In this document: piece after piece, positions 37,922-46,532 of the stretch | Layout: each line of letters starts with the position of its first letter | Numbering within the stretch: position 1 is the first letter of the stretch | DNA from: Levilactobacillus angrenensis | Lineage (GTDB): Bacteria; Bacillota; Bacilli; Lactobacillales; Lactobacillaceae | DNA: 64,000 bases | Assembly: GCF_003946085.1 (NCBI RefSeq) | Contig: NZ_RHOB01000011.1 | Location: forward strand, 50,890-114,889 | Direction: 5' to 3' | Notes under the pieces: model-generated | What the model was told of the DNA's origin: nothing | The model's input: the letters and a program-made list of their open reading frames with translations, nothing else | Database searches by the model: none | Program-made: the position numbers and the translations under genes

Positions 37922-39490
37922 TTGAAGTTTAAAGAACTGGGTCTTTCCGAGGACCTACTGAACGCAGTTACGACAGCAGGTTACGAAGAAGCGACCCCAA
38001 TTCAAGCCGAGACAATCCCCATGGTTTTGGCTGGTCAAGATGTGATTGGACAAGCCCAAACCGGTACTGGGAAGACTGCGGCCTTCGCCTTACCTATCTT
38101 GGAAAAGATTGATAAGAGCAATGAAAATGTTCAAGCGTTAGTGGTTTCACCAACGCGGGAACTGGCAATCCAAACCCAAGAAGAAATTTATAAATTAGGT
38201 CGTAACGAACGGGCTAACGTCCAAGTCGTTTACGGTGGGGCGGACATCCGTCGGCAAATCAAGTCCTTGAAGAACCACCCGCAAGTGGTTGTTGGGACCC
38301 CGGGTCGGTTATTGGACCACATTCGTCGGCACACTCTGAAGTTAGACCACGTTCAAATGTTGGTCTTGGATGAAGCCGATGAAATGTTAAACATGGGTTT
38401 CTTGGATGACATTGAAGACATCATCAAGCAATTGCCAGAAAAGCGTCAAACGATGCTTTTCTCCGCAACCATGCCACCCGAAATCAAGCGGGTCGGTGTC
38501 CAATTCATGCAAGATCCTAAGCACGTGAAGATTAAGGCTAAGGAATTAACGACCGACTTGATCGATCAATTCTACGTCCGTTCTCGTGACTTTGAAAAGT
38601 TTGATATTATGACGCGCTTCTTCGACGTCCAATCACCAGATTTGACCATTGTCTTTACGCGGACTAAGCGCCGGGTCGATGAAATCTCCAATGGGTTACA
38701 GGCACGTGGTTACAACGCTGCCGGTATCCATGGGGACTTGACCCAAAAGCGCCGGACGCAAATCATGAACCAATTCCGTCATGGTCAATTGGATATCTTA
38801 GTGGCAACCGACGTGGCTGCCCGGGGGATCGATATCAACGATGTCACCCACGTGTACAACTATGATATTCCGCAAGACCCTGACAGTTATGTTCACCGGG
38901 TCGGCCGGACTGGCCGTGCCGGGAAGCATGGGGTTTCCATGACGTTTGTAACGCCAAACGAAATGGATTACCTGCGTGAAATCGAAAAGCTGACGAAGGT
39001 GCGGATGCTGCCTTTGAAGCCGCCTTCGGATGAAGAAGCTTTGGTGAGCCAATTAGGCGCTGCCAAGGATAAGGTTACTGACTTGGTCAACAAGACAGAT
39101 ACCGAAAAATTCGCCAAGACTGCGGAAGCTTTATTGAACGAATACGATGCTGAAGACTTGGTAGCCGCTCTGTTGAACGACTTAACCAAGGACGATAGTA
39201 GTCAAGTACCCGTTAAGATCACCCCAGAACGGCCATTGCCTAAGCGCGGTGGCAAACGTCATGGCGGTGGCGGTTACCATCATGGTGGCGGCAATCGTCG
39301 TGGCGGTGGGTACCGTGGTCACCGTGGGAATGATTCTCGCGGCGGTCGTGGTGGTTCACGCGGTCATGACTCACGTAACCATGATTCACGTAACCATGGT
39401 GACAACCGGAATCGTCGGAGCAACGGCGGCAACGGTGGTCGGCGTAACGAAGGTGGGAGCCGCGGCTTCACCATTCGGAAGAAAGACTAA
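37922..39490 (+). CDS. cshA: DEAD-box RNA helicase CshA
   Basis: A 522-aa ATP-dependent RNA helicase of the degradosome and ribosome-assembly type. Motifs: AQTGTGKT, PTRELA, LVLDEADEM, SAT, RGIDI, HRVGRTGRAG. After about residue 430 a Gly/Arg/His/Asn/Ser-rich disordered tail follows (HGGGGYHHGGGNRRGGGYRG and similar). The start is TTG 37922: AGGAGGAAA lies 7 nt before it and the product then begins MKFKELGLSEDLL like its homologues. The longer ORF from ATG 37889 lacks such a site. Confidence 0.95.
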   Translation: MKFKELGLSEDLLNAVTTAGYEEATPIQAETIPMVLAGQDVIGQAQTGTGKTAAFALPILEKIDKSNENVQALVVSPTRELAIQTQEEIYKLGRNERANVQVVYGGADIRRQIKSLKNHPQVVVGTPGRLLDHIRRHTLKLDHVQMLVLDEADEMLNMGFLDDIEDIIKQLPEKRQTMLFSATMPPEIKRVGVQFMQDPKHVKIKAKELTTDLIDQFYVRSRDFEKFDIMTRFFDVQSPDLTIVFTRTKRRVDEISNGLQARGYNAAGIHGDLTQKRRTQIMNQFRHGQLDILVATDVAARGIDINDVTHVYNYDIPQDPDSYVHRVGRTGRAGKHGVSMTFVTPNEMDYLREIEKLTKVRMLPLKPPSDEEALVSQLGAAKDKVTDLVNKTDTEKFAKTAEALLNEYDAEDLVAALLNDLTKDDSSQVPVKITPERPLPKRGGKRHGGGGYHHGGGNRRGGGYRGHRGNDSRGGRGGSRGHDSRNHDSRNHGDNRNRRSNGGNGGRRNEGGSRGFTIRKKD

Positions 39491-39517
39491 TTTGCTTCAC
39501 TAAAATTGATTAGAAGG

Positions 39518-39553
39518 AACTCGCCTCGTGGCATACGGGGCGAGTTTTTTTTA
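39518..39553 (+). terminator. Rho-independent terminator after cshA
   Basis: Stem AACTCGCCtCGT / ACGgGGCGAGTT followed by TTTTTT. Confidence 0.9.
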
Positions 39554-39754
39554 CGGAAAAATTGCAGGGCCAATCATTTTTCAAAAAAATTTTTAAGTCA
39601 TCAAAACGTTGTGTCACCGGGGATTGCGAAACCATTTTACCCTATAAATGGATTTTGGATAAAAATATTGGTTGCAATCTGAAAATAGGCGTGATATTAT
39701 TCCCTTATCGAATTGATACGAGATAACTTATATAAGACAACGGAGGATTCTAAC

Positions 39755-40897
39755 ATGGCAAATCATTTTGACTTACACGCTGCACTGACGCTCGCCACTC
39801 AGCCGGGGCCATTCATGACCATGACCCTACCGGTAACGGGTATTCCGGCTACGGACCGGACCCAATTCAAAAGTCTTCTCAAACAAGGAAAAGAACGTTT
39901 AGCAAAAGTTGCGCCTGACAGAGCGTGGTCGGCTTACGATGAGGCCTTCAGTCCCTTTAGCCAGGGGCCACTCACCAACGGTAGCGCGGCCGGACTTCTG
40001 ATCATGGCCGGCCCCACGGACAGTTATCACTACTGGTTACACACTCCCGTGGCGGCCACGGTGACGGTCACTTACCAGCCCAACGTGCTACCCATCTTGC
40101 AGGCCCGTGACCAGACCAGCGATTTTGATTTACTACTGTTGAGCCAGGACGCCTTTGAACTGGCACAAGTCCGCAGCGGCCGACCGGAACTGATCAACTT
40201 ACCCGTCGATGCGCCAGCCACCTTGACGCAAGCTTTGGGCAGTGAGCAACGCGGTCGGGGACGGTGGCAACGGTCCGCGGGTGACCAGACCCATTATAGT
40301 GGGACGGGGTCGCTGGATGCCGCCCAAGCAGCCGACCAGCGGAACTATTTTCTCATGGTCGACAGCTATGTCAGCGAACACTACTCGAACGTCAACCAGG
40401 TGCCACTGATCTTGGTGGCCAGCGCCAGCAACCAGGGGAATTTCCGCAAGGTCTCCCAAAATGCTTACTTGGACCCGGTCGTTCAATTGGTGCAAAATCC
40501 CAATCTGGCGGCGGCCAATCAGACGCTGGCGGCAGTGACCTTCAAGGTGTCTGAACAACGTCACCAACAGGCAACTCAGGTGCGGCATGATGTTTACGCA
40601 AAAGCGCGGCAAGGCCAGCAGGTGGTCCAAGACCTCGGCGCCCTCGCCACGGCGGCGGTCCAAGGCCAAATCACCAAACTTTGGATTCGTGCCGACGCGA
40701 CCCAACCCGGTCATCTGACCGAGAAGGGAGAAGTCATGACGGCCACGGCCCTCAGCCGGCAAAATAACCTCTACAATGATCTGGCTCTCCTAGTGAGTCG
40801 CTTAGGTGGCCAAGTCGAGGTCTTACCGGCAGAAGCGATGCCGACCCGGAGCCCCGTAGCAGCGCAACTACAGCTACGCGCGGCGATGCTTCACTAA
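39755..40897 (+). CDS. baeRF-like protein (bacterial relative of archaeo-eukaryotic release factor domain)
   Basis: A 380-aa soluble protein. The overall pattern fits the baeRF families: an N-terminal strand-helix PFMTMTLPVTGIPATDRTQFKSLL cut as PFMTMTLP..DRTQFKSLL, the central FDLLLLSQDAFELAQV, RNYFLMVDSYVSEHY, then GALATAAVQGQITKLWI and C-terminal GGQVEVLPAEAMPTRSPVAA. These are predicted nucleotide- or ribosome-associated factors of unproven role. I see no GGQ peptidyl-hydrolysis motif in context. GGAGGA precedes ATG 39755. Monocistronic. Recognition is by pattern only. Confidence 0.6.
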   Translation: MANHFDLHAALTLATQPGPFMTMTLPVTGIPATDRTQFKSLLKQGKERLAKVAPDRAWSAYDEAFSPFSQGPLTNGSAAGLLIMAGPTDSYHYWLHTPVAATVTVTYQPNVLPILQARDQTSDFDLLLLSQDAFELAQVRSGRPELINLPVDAPATLTQALGSEQRGRGRWQRSAGDQTHYSGTGSLDAAQAADQRNYFLMVDSYVSEHYSNVNQVPLILVASASNQGNFRKVSQNAYLDPVVQLVQNPNLAAANQTLAAVTFKVSEQRHQQATQVRHDVYAKARQGQQVVQDLGALATAAVQGQITKLWIRADATQPGHLTEKGEVMTATALSRQNNLYNDLALLVSRLGGQVEVLPAEAMPTRSPVAAQLQLRAAMLH

Positions 40898-40920
40898 ATT
40901 CGACATAACATATTTTATGA

Positions 40921-40953
40921 AGGCAAGCGGACTGAGAGACGCGAGCCTTTTTT
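40921..40953 (+). terminator. Rho-independent terminator
   Basis: Stem AGGCaaGCG / CGCgaGCCT followed by six to seven T. Confidence 0.75.
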
Positions 40954-41050
40954 ACTTAGTTGATTCAGGGGTGAAAGCAGAGTTAACGCGTTGATTCCCG
41001 GAGCGATAGGATTTGGCCCGCTAAGATTAGTGAAACTAGAATTCTGTGAT

Positions 41051-41113
41051 ACCGCCTGCTAGGGGAAACACCGCCAGCCGGGGAAGCAATCTGCCGGTCT
41101 CCGGTGAGCGGGT
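41051..41113 (+). repeat. Decayed fragment resembling element B
   Basis: The stretch shares CCGCCTGCT, GGGGAA, CACC, CCAGCC, GGTCT and CCGGT in order with the 5' half of element B copy 1, with small gaps. No 3' half is visible before acpS. The rest of 40954-41228 shows nothing else clear. Confidence 0.45.
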
Positions 41114-41228
41114 GATGGCCACTTAGATAATTAAGTTTAAGATTAACCTTAACTGAGCAAGTTGAGGGGGTCAATCGCGAAGGGCTGTGCTAAAATATAA
41201 CGTAGACATTAATAGGAGGAGTGGCGCG

Positions 41229-41588
41229 ATGATTTACGGAACCGGCATTGATATTACCGACTTGGCCCGGGTACAAGCCGTGGTGGCGAAACAACCGCTA
41301 TTTTTAAGTAAGGTGTTGACCCCCAACGAACTACATGATTATCAGCAGTTGCGGGGGCAACGGGCAGTCGAGTTTATTGCCGGGCGTTGGTCAGCCAAAG
41401 AATCTTACAGTAAAGCCATGGGTACTGGTATTGGGGCCACCGTGGGCTTTCAAGATATTGAGATTCGCGATAATGCGGCTGGCCGGCCCATCGTCATCCG
41501 TCACCCGTTTGGGGGCATTGCCCACGTTTCCATTTCACATACGGCAACGTTGGTGATGACGCAGGTTATCCTAGAAAGAGGGAAATAA
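41229..41588 (+). CDS. acpS: Holo-[acyl-carrier-protein] synthase
   Basis: A 119-aa phosphopantetheinyl transferase activating ACP for fatty-acid synthesis. Motifs [12 protein letters not shown] (Mg-binding Asp) and [24 protein letters not shown] precedes ATG 41229. The stop is 2 bp before the alr ATG, so acpS-alr form one transcription unit, as in Bacillus and relatives. Confidence 0.96.
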   Translation: MIYGTGIDITDLARVQAVVAKQPLFLSKVLTPNELHDYQQLRGQRAVEFIAGRWSAKESYSKAMGTGIGATVGFQDIEIRDNAAGRPIVIRHPFGGIAHVSISHTATLVMTQVILERGK

Positions 41589-41590
41589 TC

Positions 41591-42712
41591 ATGGTAGTTG
41601 GGGTTCATCGGCCAACCAAGTTGGTGATTGATCGGCAGGCATTGCGAGAAAATATTCACACGGCAGTTTCTCGTTTAGCGCCGGGGTGTGAGTTATTCAT
41701 GGTGGTTAAGGCCAACGGCTACGGGCATGGCGCTATTCAGGTGGCGCAGGCGGCAAAGGATGCCGGAGCCACGGGATTTTGTGTGGCTATTTTAGATGAA
41801 GCGTTGGAATTACGGGCCGCAGGATTTAATGAGCCGATTCTCGTATTAGGCGTGGGGGACCCCGCGGATGCGCCGCTGATGGCCGAAAAGCGGATTTCGG
41901 CGACGGTCGCGGCACAAGACTGGTTGACGGAAGCCCATCAGTATTTGGCACTGGCCCACGTGACGGCACCGTTGCAGGTCCACTTGGGACTGGACACGGG
42001 TATGGGCCGCATTGGCTTTAAGACCAGTTCGTCTTTGCAAACGGCGGTGGCTTACCTCAACGCCCACGCCGATTTGAACTTTGAAGGCATCTTCACGCAC
42101 TTCTCGACCGCCGACAGTTCAGACGACCACTACTTCAAGCAACAGGTGGCCACGTGGAAAGCGTTGACGAGCAAATTGACGCGGCTACCACGGTACGTGC
42201 ACGTATCCAATTCAGCGACTAGCCTGTGGCATGCCGAATGCAACGACAATATGGTGCGGTTTGGCGTGGCGGGATACGGATTAAACCCTTCAGGGACTGA
42301 AGTGGCGGCCCCGTATACCTTACATCCCGCGATGCGTTTAGTTAGTGAATTGGTGCACGTTAAGCGCGTCGTCGCCGGCGAATCCGTGGGCTACGGGGCG
42401 ACCTATACGGCGCAACAGCCAGAATGGGTCGGCACGGTGCCGATTGGCTATGCCGACGGCTATGAACGGCGATTACAAGGCTTCCACGTACTGATTGATG
42501 GGCAACCTTGTGAAATTATCGGTCGGGTCTGCATGGACCAACTGATGGTGCGGTTACCGCGTGAATTTGCCCGAGGAACGCGTGTGACCTTGGTGGGTCG
42601 TGATGGTGACGAAAGCATCAGTCTCCAAGACGTCGCCGACTATTGTGGAACAATTCACTATGAAATTGCTTGTGGCTTTACCGCGCGATTACCCCGCGTG
42701 TACGAAAATTAA
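41591..42712 (+). CDS. alr: Alanine racemase
   Basis: A 373-aa PLP enzyme giving D-Ala for the cell wall. The PLP lysine is K40 in [10 protein letters not shown]. The C-terminal beta domain has VGYGATYTA with the second catalytic Tyr, and [10 protein letters not shown]. Normal length. It lies between acpS and the mazEF pair. Confidence 0.97.
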   Translation: MVVGVHRPTKLVIDRQALRENIHTAVSRLAPGCELFMVVKANGYGHGAIQVAQAAKDAGATGFCVAILDEALELRAAGFNEPILVLGVGDPADAPLMAEKRISATVAAQDWLTEAHQYLALAHVTAPLQVHLGLDTGMGRIGFKTSSSLQTAVAYLNAHADLNFEGIFTHFSTADSSDDHYFKQQVATWKALTSKLTRLPRYVHVSNSATSLWHAECNDNMVRFGVAGYGLNPSGTEVAAPYTLHPAMRLVSELVHVKRVVAGESVGYGATYTAQQPEWVGTVPIGYADGYERRLQGFHVLIDGQPCEIIGRVCMDQLMVRLPREFARGTRVTLVGRDGDESISLQDVADYCGTIHYEIACGFTARLPRVYEN

Positions 42713-42793
42713 ATTATGGGCTTCTAGTGTCCTGATTCATCGTTTCGTGGTAAACTAGATGAGACGAAGGATTAACTTGAGGAGGGGCAATTC

Positions 42794-43027
42794 ATGGCTC
42801 AGTTACAACAATTGAATCGGCCGCAGTTACGGCTGCGCATCACCCGGACGGCACGGCATCAATCGTTGATTCCACTGCGTTCTGCAGCGGCGAACAAGCT
42901 AGCTTTAATTGTTGGGTATCAAGCAATGGCGCTCATCAACCGAGATTTGGCCCGGGCCTTCACGCCTTGTGAAGAGGAAGCCGAACGACGGTTAACCCAG
43001 TTTCGTAGAACCGAGATCAAGAATTAA
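42794..43027 (+). CDS. mazE: Antitoxin of the MazF/EndoA pair
   Basis: A 77-aa protein with a basic first half and an acidic C-terminal part ([14 protein letters not shown]). Sequence alone shows no sharp MazE/ribbon-helix-helix signature, but size, position directly before mazF and the alr-antitoxin-toxin order, as in Bacillus ndoAI-ndoA, make the role likely. GAGGAGGGG precedes ATG 42794. Confidence 0.7.
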   Translation: MAQLQQLNRPQLRLRITRTARHQSLIPLRSAAANKLALIVGYQAMALINRDLARAFTPCEEEAERRLTQFRRTEIKN

Positions 43028-43062
43028 GTTTAAAAATTAATACAGTTAGGGGATGGCGGCCC

Positions 43063-43443
43063 ATGGCCCGTGTTGAAGTCAAACGCGGTGACGTATTCTT
43101 CGCCGACCTATCACCAGTCGTTGGTTCGGAGCAAGGTGGCATGCGCCCCGTGTTAATCATCCAAAACAACGTGGGGAACCACTATAGTCCGACCGTAATC
43201 GTGGCGGCAATCACCGCTCGGATCGAGAAGCCAAAAATGCCGACGCATGTCGGCATTTCCGCAGCTCGGACCGGAATTGAGCGGGATTCCGTCATTTTGC
43301 TTGAGCAAATTCGGACCATTGATAAGCAGCGATTGAAAGATCAGGTTACCCACTTGGACGTAAAAACGATGGCAGCGGTCGACGCTGCCCTTGCAACCAG
43401 TATCGGCTTGGTGGACAAGGCGCGTAAGAGAAAAGCGAAATAG
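43063..43443 (+). CDS. mazF: mRNA interferase toxin, MazF/EndoA family
   Basis: A 126-aa ribonuclease. [20 protein letters not shown] followed by RPVLIIQN matches the core of Bacillus EndoA (NdoA), a UACAU-cleaving enzyme. It also keeps [30 protein letters not shown] and the C-terminal helix. Autoregulation with its antitoxin is usual. A strong terminator follows. Confidence 0.94.
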   Translation: MARVEVKRGDVFFADLSPVVGSEQGGMRPVLIIQNNVGNHYSPTVIVAAITARIEKPKMPTHVGISAARTGIERDSVILLEQIRTIDKQRLKDQVTHLDVKTMAAVDAALATSIGLVDKARKRKAK

Positions 43444-43473
43444 ATTTCGTACATAGCATTGCGGCAAAATTTT

Positions 43474-43516
43474 AGCTGGTGACTCACCTCTTTTTGGTGA
43501 TTCACCAGCTTTTTTG
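43474..43516 (+). terminator. Rho-independent terminator after mazF
   Basis: Long stem AGCTGGTGAcTCACC / GGTGAttCACCAGCT followed by TTTTTTG. Confidence 0.9.
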
Positions 43517-43624
43517 TCTACCGCTGTTTTATTTGGGATTTGACTGGCGATGTTGGTTCTGGCTGATGCCTTGCTGTCCGTCTCATATGAGGCTTCACGA
43601 CCATATGAGTGACTAAACTGGTGC

Positions 43625-43805
43625 CTGCGGCTGTCAGGGGTCCCACCTGCTATGGGGAACGGCTCCAGTCAAAAAGCGGGCTTCCACCTCGCTTTAAAGC
43701 CTGGCAAAACCCGCCAGTCTTCAAAGTCGTCCCACGCTGTAGGCTGAGAAAGGACCCCAGCCAACACCGTCGACACAGCTGGCTCCACCCCTGACCTCCT
43801 CCGGC
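43625..43805 (+). repeat. Structured intergenic element B, copy 2
   Basis: Closing arms GTCAGGGGT (43633-43641) / ACCCCTGAC (43787-43795). Inner hairpin CTTTaAAGcCTGGC / GCCAGtCTTcAAAG. Conserved CTATGGGGAAC and AAAAAGCGGGCTTCC segments. Apparent ORFs in this stretch are explained by the repeat. Confidence 0.75.
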
Positions 43806-43909
43806 GAAGTGGTGGTGTTCAGCGGTATCATTACAACTCATGGTGGCCGACGACTACTACGGCTAGACTGGTGTGGTGTTTTTGCCGAGGTTGCCAGCAA
43901 CCACTAACA

Positions 43910-44095
43910 TAGCCGAGAGGCCGTCCCATATGAACTCAGCCGTGGGAGTTCCCTTAGCGGTGGGTTGGCCGGTTAGGGAACTGGCGTCTTTGAGACGGGG
44001 GTATCGGCTCAAAGCGAGGCCGAGACCGTTCTTCAGGCTCGGACCGGTCCGCCCACCGCGCTCCAGTCTCATATGGGACGGGTGGTAGGCGAGAG
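43910..44095 (-). repeat. Structured intergenic element A, copy 2
   Basis: Closing arms GTCCCATATGA (43923-43933) / TCATATGGGAC (44069-44079), perfect 11 bp. Inner CCGAG/CTCGG hairpin with loop CCTGAAGAACGGT, CTTTGAG/CTCAAAG stem, and CTAA...CTAAGG hairpin between GTTCCCT and AGGGAAC. It faces element B copy 2. Confidence 0.75.
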
Positions 44096-44180
44096 TCAGA
44101 ACCAACATCGTCAGCCATATGTCAAGAATCACCGCACCAAAAAGGCCAGCCACCGTAGCGACTGACCTGGACCAACTGAT

Positions 44181-44822
44181 TTAGTTTTCGTGCCGGAGAT
44201 CTTCAATTTCTGGGACGTGGAATTCCTTGCGTTCCAATGCTTTGACGATGCGGTCGAGCTTTTCTTCGTCGACTTCGGCAGGTAAGGTGAACATAGTCCG
44301 GTGAACCAATTCGCCTTCCTGGGCGTCTAAGCTAATGACACTGGCAATGGACGTGTACTTGGTGATGATCTTAGCCATGCCGGCCAGGTCACCACGTTCG
44401 CCAGCTGAGACCACCGTGATCACGTAACTGCCGATATTGACGTTCCAAGACTGGGACAGCATGTCCATCAACCGCGTATGCGTGAGGATGCCGTAGAACG
44501 CGTTCTTGTCATCTAAGACCGCGATGTAAGGCAAGTCTTTGATAGAGAAGAAAACGTTAAAGAAGGCAGCGTTCACAGAAATGAACTTGGTGGCGTTCTT
44601 CAGTAATGATGTCACCGGGAGCTGCATGTCGCCGCCCCGGGATTTATGACGATAGATATGCATCTTGTAGATGTTTCCTCGGAAAATTTGCCCCGTTTCA
44701 TCTAGAATTGGCACACACCGATAGCCTGAGTCTTCCAAGACCTTTAAGGCTTGTTCCAAGGTGACGTCCTCGCGAACCGTAACCAACCGTTCCTTCGGCT
44801 TCACTAGGGATTTAAGCAGCAT
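44181..44822 (-). CDS. CBS-pair protein with C-terminal ACT-like domain
   Basis: A 213-aa cytosolic protein. Two CBS motifs cover about residues 1-130 (VREDVTLEQALKVLEDSGYRCVPILD; NVFFSIKDLPYIAVLDDKNAFYGILT). An ACT-like region (about 140-213) has GSYVITVVSAGERGDLAGMA. CBS pairs bind adenine nucleotides or c-di-AMP; a CbpB/DarB-like c-di-AMP role is possible but not shown by the sequence. AGGAGG precedes the ATG. Repeats in its leader may be regulatory. Confidence 0.8.
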   Translation of the reverse strand: MLLKSLVKPKERLVTVREDVTLEQALKVLEDSGYRCVPILDETGQIFRGNIYKMHIYRHKSRGGDMQLPVTSLLKNATKFISVNAAFFNVFFSIKDLPYIAVLDDKNAFYGILTHTRLMDMLSQSWNVNIGSYVITVVSAGERGDLAGMAKIITKYTSIASVISLDAQEGELVHRTMFTLPAEVDEEKLDRIVKALERKEFHVPEIEDLRHEN

Positions 44823-44841
44823 AGCAGATGACCTCCTAAAA

Positions 44842-44874
44842 ATTAGAAACTTCTAATAATCTCTTCTAATAATA
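44842..44874 (-). promoter_or_regulatory. Repeats at the CBS gene promoter/leader
   Basis: A TGGTATTAT extended -10 (minus strand, TATTAT complement at about 44869-44874) overlaps two direct copies of ATTATTAGAAG. The second copy runs into an inverted repeat ATTAGAA/TTCTAAT (44842-44857) just before the ribosome-binding site. Confidence 0.5.
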
Positions 44875-44958
44875 CCATATTTTACCCGCCAACGGGTAGC
44901 TATTTCGTGGGAAATTCGTGTTAAAATAAAAGAAAGCTGGTTAAGGAGGGGAGACCCT

Positions 44959-45075
44959 GTGAAGAATTCCAATGATTCCGATGACAAGCCCATCATTACG
45001 AAAAAATGGCTATACTGGACCTTGGCTGCCTTCGTGGCAATTCTCATTTTATTAGCGATCGGCATGATTTTTTAA
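44959..45075 (+). CDS. 38-aa single-span membrane peptide
   Basis: GTG 44959 follows AAGGAGGGGAG. The product starts MKNSNDSDDKPIITKKWLYW, with one hydrophobic helix (about residues 19-38) running to the C-terminus FVAILILLAIGMIF. The charged N-terminal half would be cytoplasmic. A strong terminator 20 bp after the stop supports a real gene. The size suggests a small-protein class often missed; function unknown. Confidence 0.7.
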   Translation: MKNSNDSDDKPIITKKWLYWTLAAFVAILILLAIGMIF

Positions 45076-45095
45076 ACCGACCGCCGGAAAAACAA

Positions 45096-45136
45096 AAAGT
45101 TGCGCTGACCACCAACGGTGAGCGCAACTTTTTTAA
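45096..45136. terminator. Bidirectional terminator
   Basis: Stem AAAGTTGCGCTgACC / GGTgAGCGCAACTTT with A- and T-runs on both sides. It serves the 38-aa gene and the convergent L,D-transpeptidase gene. Confidence 0.92.
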
Positions 45137-45143
45137 AATTCAA

Positions 45144-46532
45144 TTAGAAGATAATCACAGGCGTCCCAACCTTGACGTTGGCGAAGACGGCCGCAATCTT
45201 GGAAGGTGGGGTGTTCACACAACCGTGAGACCCGTGCTTGATGTACCAAGTGCCACCATATTGTGGTTGCCATGAGGAATCATGGATACCGACACCGGTG
45301 TCATCGACAGGCATCCAGTACTTCACTGGAGAAGCATAGCTGGAACCATTATCGTTTTGACCACGTAATGTGGCATTCCGTTGCTTGCTCCAAATAACCC
45401 AGACACCAGTTGGCGTATGGTGCGCAGTCGTTGGTAATCCAGTCACAACGTCGGTTGAAACGACGACTTTTCCGTTCTTGTAGACCCACATGTGCTGGTT
45501 AACTTTATCAACTTCGACGTACGATTTTCCAATATCTGTGCCGTCACTGTGATAGCCGCTTCCTTGAATTGCAGGGGTGCGGTCCATGCCCTTGCCAGCA
45601 AGAATTGCCTTGCTGAGGGCCGGTGCTTCGGACTTAACTTTGATGGTCCAACCATACAGGCCAGCCTTGACCTTGACCGTCCCACGCTTCGTCGACTTGA
45701 ACGTCCGGGTCTTGTTGACGGTCCCGTACTTGTGACTGAGCTTGGTCAGGTAAGTCTTGATGGCGGTTGAATCGGTAGCTAACTTCCCGTTCTTAAACGT
45801 GATCCAGCTGGCTAACGTGTCCGCTGGAATCGTGATCTTGTGACCACTGAGCTTGTACAGGTAAGTTTGCTTGGTAATGGCTTCTGCCTTAGCTTGCGCC
45901 GTCTTAAACGTGGTCGAAGTCGTTGTGACTTGTGGTTGGCGATAGTCGCCAGACACATCAACGGTATTCGACCCCTTTTCAATGGCTGCAGTAATCGTTT
46001 TGGCTAGCTTGTCGGCATCGAGTTGGTTACCTTTTTGTTCCTTGGTAACGACCCACTTGCCGTCTTGATAGTTAAACGTTGCATCCTTGGCAGCGGTCCG
46101 CGTCTTATTTGCCTTAGTCGCAATCGACTTGGCTAGGGCTTGGACGCTTTCTTGATTCTCGTCACTAGCGTTCAGCTCGAGGCTGTCAGCAGTGGCGGTC
46201 GTCACGTGAGCAGGCCAGCTCCAGACGTTTTGCTTACCGATCAGTTGCTTGAGGGCCGCTTCAGAAGTGACCTTCAAATCAACCTGTTTGGTTTTGATCG
46301 TGGAGACGGTTTGACTGCCATCCTTTAATGTATATTGTTGGTCCTTCAGCGCGGTTTTGAGCTTGGCTGCCGCTTGGCTAGCCGTGTTGCCCCCGACGTT
46401 AACGCCGGCAATTTGCGTGTCCTTAAAGAAGACTTGCGCTGAAGAGTAGTGAAGCGCTTGGCCAACGTAAATGGCCCCAACCGCAACTGCTGCGGTCACC
46501 AGACCAATGACCAGACCTTTTCTTTTTTTCAT
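45144..46532 (-). CDS. L,D-transpeptidase (YkuD domain) with peptidoglycan-binding-like domains
   Basis: A 462-aa exported, membrane-anchored protein. The N-terminal helix (KGLVIGLVTAAVAVGAIYVG) serves as signal anchor. Repeated PG_binding_4-type segments fill about 40-330. The C-terminal YkuD domain (about 340-462) has HGSHGCVNTP with the catalytic His and Cys. It forms 3-3 cross-links or attaches or exchanges D-amino acids in the wall. Normal length. AGGAGG precedes the start. Confidence 0.92.
   Translation of the reverse strand: MKKRKGLVIGLVTAAVAVGAIYVGQALHYSSAQVFFKDTQIAGVNVGGNTASQAAAKLKTALKDQQYTLKDGSQTVSTIKTKQVDLKVTSEAALKQLIGKQNVWSWPAHVTTATADSLELNASDENQESVQALAKSIATKANKTRTAAKDATFNYQDGKWVVTKEQKGNQLDADKLAKTITAAIEKGSNTVDVSGDYRQPQVTTTSTTFKTAQAKAEAITKQTYLYKLSGHKITIPADTLASWITFKNGKLATDSTAIKTYLTKLSHKYGTVNKTRTFKSTKRGTVKVKAGLYGWTIKVKSEAPALSKAILAGKGMDRTPAIQGSGYHSDGTDIGKSYVEVDKVNQHMWVYKNGKVVVSTDVVTGLPTTAHHTPTGVWVIWSKQRNATLRGQNDNGSSYASPVKYWMPVDDTGVGIHDSSWQPQYGGTWYIKHGSHGCVNTPPSKIAAVFANVKVGTPVIIF

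Noticed and set aside
43609..43794. ORF with a protein-level match to an ORF at 12382-12630 (shared VVPRCRLRK and HRRHSWLHP)
   Set aside because: Both lie inside element B; the similarity is explained by DNA repeat structure, stems show paired changes, and no ribosome-binding site precedes either.
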